Source of the DNA: DASQGA01 sp963722715
Lineage (GTDB): Bacteria > Actinomycetota > Thermoleophilia > Gaiellales > Gaiellaceae
NCBI GenBank assembly: GCA_963722715.1
Contig: CAVROA010000015.1
Coordinates: 124,001-188,000, forward strand
Length of the DNA stretch: 64,000 nt
Direction: 5' to 3'
The notes under the pieces are model-generated. The model was not told the origin of the DNA and did no database searches. It was given only the letters and a program-made list of their open reading frames with translations. This document shows, piece after piece, positions 58,051 through 64,000 of this stretch (positions are counted from its first letter, which is position 1; the number at the start of each line of letters is the position of its first letter). Position numbers and translations under genes: made by a program.

Positions 58051-59187
58051 TTGACGACGACGTCGCCCGTGACCGAAGCCGCCCCTGGACGGCGTTATCC
58101 CGGCCTTCCCTTCGGCGACCCTTCTCGGCGACGGCGACTCGTCAAGGTGGCGGGATGGGTGCTCGGCATCGCCTTGTTGCTCATCGTGCTCCAGCTGCTC
58201 GGCGTCGACGTCTGGGACTGGCTCTCGCAGCTCTGGGATCAGATCAAGGCGGTTCCGGCCCAATACATCGTTGCCGGTCTCCTCTTCCAGACGGGCCAGA
58301 CGGTCCTCGCGGGACTGTCCTACTACGGCATCTTGAGCGCTGCGTACCCGGGAGAGGTCATGTTCGCGCCCATCGTTGCCGCCTATGCGGTCGGCGTGGC
58401 CATGAACGGGTTCCTGCCGGCGAACATGGGGACCTTCGTGACGCTGGTGATGTTCGTGGCGATCATTCCGAGCACGACATTCGCCGGTTCGTTGGCGGCC
58501 TACCTCGTGCAGAAGATCTTCTTCACGATCGTGGGCACCTTCGTCTACCTGTACCTCTTTCTCTCGGTCCCAGGCTCGTTTGACGAGAACCTCGGCAACA
58601 TCTCCGAACATCCGGCAATGACGATCGTGATCGTGGCCGGCGGCGGCATGCTGATCGTGATTCTCGGACGCATCTTCTGGCGGCAGGTCAAGAAGCTGTG
58701 GGCGCAGGCGAAGAAGGGCGGCGCAATCCTCGCGCACCCCAAGCGGTACATGACCAGAGCGTTCCTGCCCTCGTTCGGTTCCTGGCTCTGCAAGCTGGCC
58801 GTGATCGGCATCTTCCTGGCAGCCTTCGCTATCCCGGTCACGTTCGAGTCGATCATGTGGATCGTCGGTTCGGGCTCGCTGGCGAACGTCGTGTCGTTCA
58901 CGCCCGGCGCCGTCGGCATCACCCAGGCGACGAACGCGCTGGCACTGAACACATGCTGCGACGTCGCAAACGAGACGGCCGTCGCCTACTCGTCCGCTCA
59001 GCAGCTGATCGTCACGGCCTGGAACGTCGTGTTCGCGCTCGTACTCGTGGTGCTCGTCTTCGGCTGGACCGGCGGCAAGGTGCTCGTCGGCGGCGCGTAC
59101 GTCGATGCGAAGGACAAGGTCGCGGAGCAGAAGGAGCAGCGAGCCACGAGGAAAGCGGAGAAGCGGGCGGCGAAGGACGCGGAATGA
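58051..59187 (+). CDS. Flippase-like membrane protein (LPG synthase TM family)
   Basis: About 378 residues with eight helices: SRRRRLVKVAGWVLGIALLL first, then GYGILS-like (SYYGILSAAYPGEVMFAPIV), GVAMNGFLPANMGTFVTLVM and SGSLANVVSFTPGAVGITQA. The last is the family motif of MprF-like flippase domains (PGGxGxxE type), here with Gln for Glu. The Lys/Glu/Ala-rich C-terminal tail is cytoplasmic. It probably moves lipids or lipid-linked molecules. It overlaps the next gene by 4 nt and begins a four-gene operon. Confidence 0.75.
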   Translation: MTTTSPVTEAAPGRRYPGLPFGDPSRRRRLVKVAGWVLGIALLLIVLQLLGVDVWDWLSQLWDQIKAVPAQYIVAGLLFQTGQTVLAGLSYYGILSAAYPGEVMFAPIVAAYAVGVAMNGFLPANMGTFVTLVMFVAIIPSTTFAGSLAAYLVQKIFFTIVGTFVYLYLFLSVPGSFDENLGNISEHPAMTIVIVAGGGMLIVILGRIFWRQVKKLWAQAKKGGAILAHPKRYMTRAFLPSFGSWLCKLAVIGIFLAAFAIPVTFESIMWIVGSGSLANVVSFTPGAVGITQATNALALNTCCDVANETAVAYSSAQQLIVTAWNVVFALVLVVLVFGWTGGKVLVGGAYVDAKDKVAEQKEQRATRKAEKRAAKDAE

Positions 59188-61215
59188 CGCCGCCGCCGCC
59201 GCCGCCTGTCGCGTATGGGGAGGCCGTGGCCGTCAACTGGCAACCTGAGCGCCCTCGGTTCAAGCCGCTCCGACTACTGCTGTCGTGGGCCTTGACCGCC
59301 ACGGCGCTGTGGGTGGCGGCGGCGATCCTGCCCGGAGTCGACATCGAGGGAGCCGCCGGCGCGTTCGGCGTGGCCGCCGTCGTCGCCGTGTTGAACGCGC
59401 TGCTCCCGCCCCTGGTTGCGGCGTTGCGGCTGCCGTTCATGCTCGCCCTGGGCTTTCTGCTCGTGCTGGCGGTCAACGCCCTCGTACTGAAGCTCGCCTC
59501 CGATCTGCTCGAGAACACCTTCGTGGTGGACAGCTTCGGCTGGGCCCTGCTGGCGGCGCTCCTGGTTGCAGCCGTGAGCGTCGTTCTCGAGGTGATCTTC
59601 GGAACGAACGACGACGACACCTACACGCTGCGTGTCGTCCAGCGCATTGCCCGCCGACAGGGCGGCGGCGCCCGCACGGACGAGCCGGGGATCATCTTCC
59701 TCGAGATCGACGGACTCGCGCTCCCCGTCCTCCGGAGGGCAATGCGGGACGGGAACGCGTCCACCATGGCCCGCTGGATCGCGGAAGGCACACATGGGCT
59801 AACGGAGTGGGAGACCGACCTGTCCTCGCAGACCGGGGCGAGCCAGGCGGGAATCCTGCTCGGCTCGAACGAGGACATCCCTGCGTTCCGGTGGGTGGAC
59901 AAGGAGAGCGGGATGCTGACGGCATGCTCGGCGCCGGACGACTGCGCACGCATCGAGCGGGAGCGGGCCACGGGCATCGGCCTCCTGGTCGACGGCGGCT
60001 CGAGCCGCGGCAACCTGCTCTCGGGTGAGGCCGAGGAGGTGATCCTGACCGTCAGCCGGATGGAGGCCGAGAAGCGGGCGAATCCCGGCTACCGCGCCTT
60101 CTTTGCGAACGGATTCAACGTCACACGGGCGCTCGTTTTGTTCGCATTCGAGGTCCTGCTCGAGTGGACGGCGGCGCTCCGGGCGATCCGTCGCGACGTG
60201 CAACCCCGGGGCCACCGCGGCGGCATCTACCCCTTCCTCCGCGGCGCGATGTGCGTGATCGTCCGCGACCTGATCGTTTACGGCGTCCTCACGGACATGA
60301 TGCGCGGCCGTCCGGCGGTCTACGCCACCTTCTCGAGCTACGACGAGGTCGCACACCACTCGGGGCTCGAGCGCGCCGACACCCTGGAGGCGCTGCGCAA
60401 GCTCGACCAGCAGTTCGGCCGCATCGACCGTGCGCGCCAGTACGCGCCCCGGCCCTACGAGATCGTCGTGCTCTCGGACCACGGGCAGACGCAAGGAGCG
60501 ACGTTCAAGCAGCGCAACGGGTACGGCCTCGACGAGCTCGTCGAGCGCTCGCTCGAGCACGGAACCGTCCAGGAGATCGCCGACGGCGACGAGCAGCACG
60601 CGATGGTCGGGCTCGCCGTCGGCGAGGCGACGGGGAAGCAAAAGAGTGGAGAAGCGCTCGAAGAAGGACGTCTCGGACCGGACTGTTGTCGTACTGGGTT
60701 CAGGCAACCTCGGCCTTATCTCGCTGATGGAGGAGCCACGCAGGCTCACGCTCGAGGAGCTCGACGAGCGCCACCCGCGGCTGATCCCCACACTTCGGGC
60801 GCACCCACACGTCGGCTGGCTCCTCGTTCGCTCCTCGGAGCGCGGGCCCGTCGCGCTCGGGTCCGCAGGTGCCCATTACCTCGCCGAGGGAACTGTCGAG
60901 GGGGAGGATCCGCTGGCGTCGTTCTCGCCGAACGCGCCCCACCATCTCCTACGAACGGACGGGTTTCCTCACGTGGCCGACATCATGGTCGGGAGCTTCT
61001 ACGACCCGGATCTCGAAGAGGGCTGCGCGTTCGAAGAGCTGATCTCCTTCCACGGCGGGTTGGGTGGGCCTCAGACACGAGCGTTCATCCTGTACCCGGT
61101 CGGATTCCCGCTTCCCGACGACGCCATTGTCGGCGCCGCAGGAGTCCACGGTGTCCTTTCCGCCTGGCGTAGGTCGCTCAAGGGCGACCGAGCCGGCGCT
61201 CTCACCTCGCCGTGA
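59184..61215 (+). CDS. Holin-like membrane domain fused to alkaline-phosphatase-fold phosphodiesterase, frameshifted
   Basis: N-terminal 15-150: four helices of the phage-holin superfamily IV type (LLLSWALTATALWVAAAILP ... ALLAALLVAAVSVVLEVIFG). Then an alkaline-phosphatase-like domain: GIIFLEIDGLALPVLRRAM (metal Asp), DLSSQTGASQAGILLGS (nucleophile region), YDEVAHHSG and VVLSDHGQTQG (metal Asp/His). The frame changes near AAAA at 60640-60643; one fewer A continues to KRVEKRSKKDVSDRTVVVLG and on to the end at 61215. Full length is about 677 residues. It likely cleaves a phosphate ester at the membrane; substrate unknown. Confidence 0.7.
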
Positions 61216-62039
61216 ACTTCGTCTGGGCAATGCTCGTCGTTGCCGCCGTGACCGCCATCGCCGTCGCGGCAATGTTGTTCGTGAGGCGCGGAGCGCCCGA
61301 GGGCAGCCGCTTCGCCGACGGCGATCGCGCCGCGGGCGTCTTCGGCGTGCTCGCGACCGGATTTTCGGTGCTGCTCGGCTTCGTCGTTTTCCTCGCCTTC
61401 GAGAGCTACGACCAATCGAGATCTGGAGCCGAGGAGGAGGCGCTTGTGCTCGCCCAACAGGTGCAGACGGCACAGTTCCTCGGGGAGCGAGTGGCCGGTG
61501 AGCTCACGGGTGAGCTCGTGTGCTACGGGCGTTCGGTGATTCATATCGAGTGGCCGCGTGCCGAAGCCGGCGACCAGGGCGACACGATCAACCCGTGGGG
61601 AGTCCGCCTGTTCCAGACCCTGCAGAAGGTCCAGCCGGACACGCCGAGCCAGGAGGCGGCCTACGGCAAGTGGCTCGATCAGACATCGGACCGCGAAGCG
61701 GCACGAATCGACCGGATCCACGGGGCCGTCGGCGTCATCCCGACGCCGCTGTGGGTTGTGCTGCTCATGATCTCTGGCGTGATCTTCGTGTTCATGCTGT
61801 TCTTCGCGGACCGAAGCGAAGGCGCGATCACCCAGGCCGTCTTGATGGGATCAGTTTCGTCGGTGATCGCCGCCATGCTGCTGCTGATCGGATTTCTCGA
61901 TAGTCCCTTCCACAAGGGCGTCGGCGGTGTTCGACCGGTCGCGATGGAGCGAACACTGAACATCGTCGACGAAGCGTTGCAGGCCGTGAACCAACGCGTA
62001 GCCCTGCCGTGTGACGCTCAGGGGAACGCAGCCTCGTGA
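61212..62039 (+). CDS. DUF4239 membrane protein
   Basis: 275 residues. Two N-terminal helices (VWAMLVVAAVTAIAVAAMLF; FGVLATGFSVLLGFVVFLAF), a helical soluble region with EEEALVLAQQVQTAQFL, and two C-terminal helices (PTPLWVVLLMISGVIFVFML; LMGSVSSVIAAMLLLIGFLD). This layout is DUF4239 (bestrophin-like). GTG at 61212 overlaps the preceding stop. Role unknown; possibly ion conductance. Confidence 0.75.
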   Translation: MNFVWAMLVVAAVTAIAVAAMLFVRRGAPEGSRFADGDRAAGVFGVLATGFSVLLGFVVFLAFESYDQSRSGAEEEALVLAQQVQTAQFLGERVAGELTGELVCYGRSVIHIEWPRAEAGDQGDTINPWGVRLFQTLQKVQPDTPSQEAAYGKWLDQTSDREAARIDRIHGAVGVIPTPLWVVLLMISGVIFVFMLFFADRSEGAITQAVLMGSVSSVIAAMLLLIGFLDSPFHKGVGGVRPVAMERTLNIVDEALQAVNQRVALPCDAQGNAAS

Positions 62040-62668
62040 CGGGAACGCATCGGCGCGACTGGGTCGAGGTCAGCGCCACGGTCTTGCTGGCCTTCGCGGC
62101 TGTCGCGACGGCATGGAGCAGCTATCAGGCCACGCGCTGGAACGGCGAGCAGGCGAAGACGTCGGGCAGCGTCAACAAGACCCGGATCGAGGCGGCCCGC
62201 GCCGCGGACCTGGCGAACGCTCAGCAACAGGTCGACGTGGCGACGTTCATGCAGTGGGTGGACTCGTATGCGCGCGGCGAGACCAAGCTCGTGAACTTCT
62301 ACCGCGAGCGCTTCCGCGAGGAGTTCAGGCCCGCGTTCAACGCGTGGATCGCGACGAAGCCGCTCAAGACCGAAGGCGCGCCGCTGACTCCGTTCGCGAT
62401 GCCGCAGTACCGCCTGGCGGCGAGGGCCGAAGCCGGTCGGCTGGACACCATGGCGGAGGAGCTCAGCGCCCAGGTGCGGCGAAACATCCAGCGCGCCTCC
62501 AACTACGTCCTCGGTGTTGTTCTCTTCGCGGTCGCTCTCTTCTTCGCGGGGATGAGCACGAAGCTCACTGCGGCCGGTCTCCGTATGACAATGGTGGCAA
62601 TCGGTTGCCTCATCTTCCTCGGCACCGCCGCCTGGCTTGCGACGTTCCCAGTTAGCATCGCCGTCTAA
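62036..62668 (+). CDS. Membrane protein with three helices, unknown
   Basis: 210 residues from GTG 62036, overlapping the previous stop. One N-terminal helix (VEVSATVLLAFAAVATAWSS), a ~110-residue helical domain (YQATRWNGEQAKTSGSVNKT on) and two C-terminal helices (VLGVVLFAVALFFAGM; MTMVAIGCLIFLGTAAWLAT). It often accompanies DUF4239-type genes in my recollection of actinobacterial genomes; the function is unknown. Confidence 0.65.
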   Translation: MTGTHRRDWVEVSATVLLAFAAVATAWSSYQATRWNGEQAKTSGSVNKTRIEAARAADLANAQQQVDVATFMQWVDSYARGETKLVNFYRERFREEFRPAFNAWIATKPLKTEGAPLTPFAMPQYRLAARAEAGRLDTMAEELSAQVRRNIQRASNYVLGVVLFAVALFFAGMSTKLTAAGLRMTMVAIGCLIFLGTAAWLATFPVSIAV

Positions 62669-62692
62669 GCCCGGAGGGGTACTGACTTGATC

Positions 62693-62971
62693 TCAGCGGG
62701 TCGCGTACCGGCTTTGGGCGGGTTTGGTCGCGTAGGTCGCCACGTCGAGCGCGACTCCGATGCCGACGAGGATCCACTCCCCACCCGAGACACCACCGCC
62801 GGGAGACCACACCAGGAGATACATGAGCGTCGTCCACGGCGCGACGAGGAGGCCCAACAAGGGCCACAGCCACGAGTCGAATGCGAGGTCGACTCGGTTC
62901 CCGAAGAGCCACATCGCAATGATCGCGACGCGCGGGCCGAGGAGGCCGACGAGAAGGACGAAGCAACACAT
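62693..62971 (-). CDS. Small membrane protein, unknown
   Basis: 92 residues, three helices (CCFVLLVGLLGPRVAIIAMW; LWPLLGLLVAPWTTLMYLLV; GGEWILVGIGVALDVATYAT). GAGGTG is found 10-15 nt before ATG. The motif WSPGGGVSGGEWI is conserved-looking, but I do not recognise the family. Confidence 0.6.
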   Translation of the reverse strand: MCCFVLLVGLLGPRVAIIAMWLFGNRVDLAFDSWLWPLLGLLVAPWTTLMYLLVWSPGGGVSGGEWILVGIGVALDVATYATKPAQSRYATR

Positions 62972-63122
62972 CTAAAGAACACCTCGCGAGATTAAGGTCG
63001 ACTCCCGAACCATCTCACAGTCTGAGACGCGCCGGAAGGCGGATCTCAACGCCGCTTGCCGGTAACCTCACCGCTCTCGGCTACGGCGTGGCGGTCGTGC
63101 GCTTCGCGACCGGAGCCTCAGT

Positions 63123-63863
63123 TCACCTCGGAGACCGTCGTGCAGTCCAGGTCGCGCGCAGGGTCGAGGCGTCCGCCTGCTCGTGCGTGTACTCCGCGCC
63201 TACCGCGATCACCGCGAAGCCCGCGTCTTGGAGGGAGGCACGGACGTCTGCATCCGCGTGGAAGTACTGCCGGTGCTGCTCGCTAAAGGGATCCCCGTCA
63301 CGGGGCCGCGTGAGCTCGATCCTGGTGTCGCAGGTACGGGCGGCGGGATCCACGACACTGCTGATCACGAAGTCGTTCCCCGCCGATTGACCCGCGACCA
63401 CGGGGTTGGCGATGGTGAAGTCCATCATCTCGTCGGTGTGGAGGTCGAAGACGAGCCAACCGGCGGGCCGAAGGCAACCGGCCACCGCGCCAATCGTCGA
63501 TCGCAACTCGTCCGGAGTGAGGTAGTTGAGGCCGTCGAACGTGCAGACCGCGGCGTCGAAGACACCCTCGACCGCCAGGTCCGGGAGAGTCATCCGGCTC
63601 AACGTCACCTCGGGCCCGAGGCGCTCGCGAGCGAGGGCAAGCATCGCGTCGGATGCGTCGACGCCGACGACCCGGTAGCCGCGCGCGATCAACTCGCCTG
63701 CGAGGATGCCGGTGCCGCAGCCGAGGTCGAGCACAGACCGTACGCCCTCCGGGTCGGCACTCCAGAGCTCATGGAGGAACGACGCCCAGCGGTCATGGCA
63801 GGGGTCGATGACGATCTCGTCGTAGAACCCTGCGAGCCGCGAGTACGCCTCGACGGGCCTCAC
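63123..63863 (-). CDS. Class I SAM-dependent methyltransferase
   Basis: 246 residues. Motif I is SVLDLGCGTGILAGEL, motif II RVVGVDASDAMLALAR, and the post-I/III region AVCTFDGLNYLTPDELRSTI. The N-terminus YSRLAGFYDEIVIDPCHDRW is typical of small-molecule methyltransferases. GTG start. The acceptor substrate is unknown. Confidence 0.85.
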   Translation of the reverse strand: MRPVEAYSRLAGFYDEIVIDPCHDRWASFLHELWSADPEGVRSVLDLGCGTGILAGELIARGYRVVGVDASDAMLALARERLGPEVTLSRMTLPDLAVEGVFDAAVCTFDGLNYLTPDELRSTIGAVAGCLRPAGWLVFDLHTDEMMDFTIANPVVAGQSAGNDFVISSVVDPAARTCDTRIELTRPRDGDPFSEQHRQYFHADADVRASLQDAGFAVIAVGAEYTHEQADASTLRATWTARRSPR

Positions 63864-63884
63864 AGTGACCGCGGTTGCGGTCCG

Positions 63885-64000
63885 TCAGAGGCCGAGGATC
63901 TTGGCCTTGGCGGCCGCGAACTCCTCATCGGTGAGCACGCCCTGGTTGTGGAGCTGCGCCAGTTCCTGGAGCTGTGCGCTCGCGTCCTCCTGCTGCGCCG
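63885..64000 (-). CDS. SHOCT-domain protein (5' end outside window)
   Basis: The last 38 codons read AQQEDASAQLQELAQLHNQG then VLTDEEFAAAKAKILGL and stop. This is the SHOCT motif (short C-terminal domain, LxxLxxLxxxGxLTxEEFxxxKxxLL). The N-terminal part lies beyond the right edge, so the host protein cannot be named. Confidence 0.8.
   Translation of the reverse strand, partial: AQQEDASAQLQELAQLHNQGVLTDEEFAAAKAKILGL

Noticed and set aside
59184..59640. Holin-like helices taken as evidence of a prophage
   Set aside because: The helices are fused to a phosphodiesterase domain inside a chromosomal operon; no capsid, terminase, integrase or lysin gene is present.
1..64000. CRISPR arrays, insertion sequences, integrases, rRNA genes or an origin
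   Set aside because: No regularly spaced repeats, no transposase or integrase motifs with terminal repeats, no rRNA-like stretches and no DnaA-box clusters were seen.

Overview
The window is about two-thirds G+C, densely packed and almost wholly coding. I infer an actinobacterium, most likely a deep-branching one of the Thermoleophilia/Gaiellales type. The reasons are the high-GC codon use, a groES gene under CIRCE control, a 14-subunit nuo operon, a lipoate-dependent 2-oxoacid dehydrogenase operon, and many genes that start 6-9 nt after a TAnnnT -10 box (leaderless mRNAs). The taxonomy is inference; there is no rRNA or tRNA in the window.

Region by region: 0-11.6 kb carries the end of groES with two CIRCE operators, an MFS transporter and a Nudix hydrolase sharing a divergent promoter, an ASCH protein, a zinc-ribbon protein, E1alpha/E1beta/E2 of a 2-oxoacid dehydrogenase followed by lipB and lipA, fumC divergent from a DUF2384-RES toxin-antitoxin pair, a ferredoxin-NADP reductase and an ErpA-type Fe-S carrier. 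11.7-26.1 kb is a complete nuoA-N operon for respiratory complex I. In it nuoG and nuoH form one open frame, two spacers hold perfect hairpins, and an arginase-like fragment lies between nuoK and nuoL. A pyridine-nucleotide oxidoreductase follows nuoN directly. 27.4-30.8 kb is a tight cyclic-nucleotide cluster: a cNMP-binding protein, a flavin oxidoreductase and a membrane class III cyclase.

30.7-51 kb is mixed housekeeping and envelope content: MBL hydrolases, a DUF1028 protein, two ABC systems (one with a frameshifted FtsX-like permease), a YtcJ-type amidohydrolase, a secreted metallopeptidase, a cysteine-less DksA-like protein, a PAS-GAF-PAS histidine kinase, a BNR-repeat protein paired with a MoaD/ThiS-like protein, a ClC channel and a Na+/H+ antiporter. 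52.4-63 kb looks like an envelope or stress island around a large MalT-type (LAL) LuxR regulator. Four copies of an inverted repeat (TCAYCC-N5-GGGTGA) lie near the regulator and upstream of small membrane-protein genes. The repeat resembles two facing MalT boxes, and I propose it marks an undescribed regulon. Downstream are a flippase-like protein, a holin-like/phosphodiesterase fusion, a DUF4239 protein and another small membrane protein.

Several breaks sit at short homopolymers or dinucleotide runs (41354-41357, 60640-60643, 52914-52919, near 4799). They could be assembly errors, so functional claims about those genes depend on the reads.
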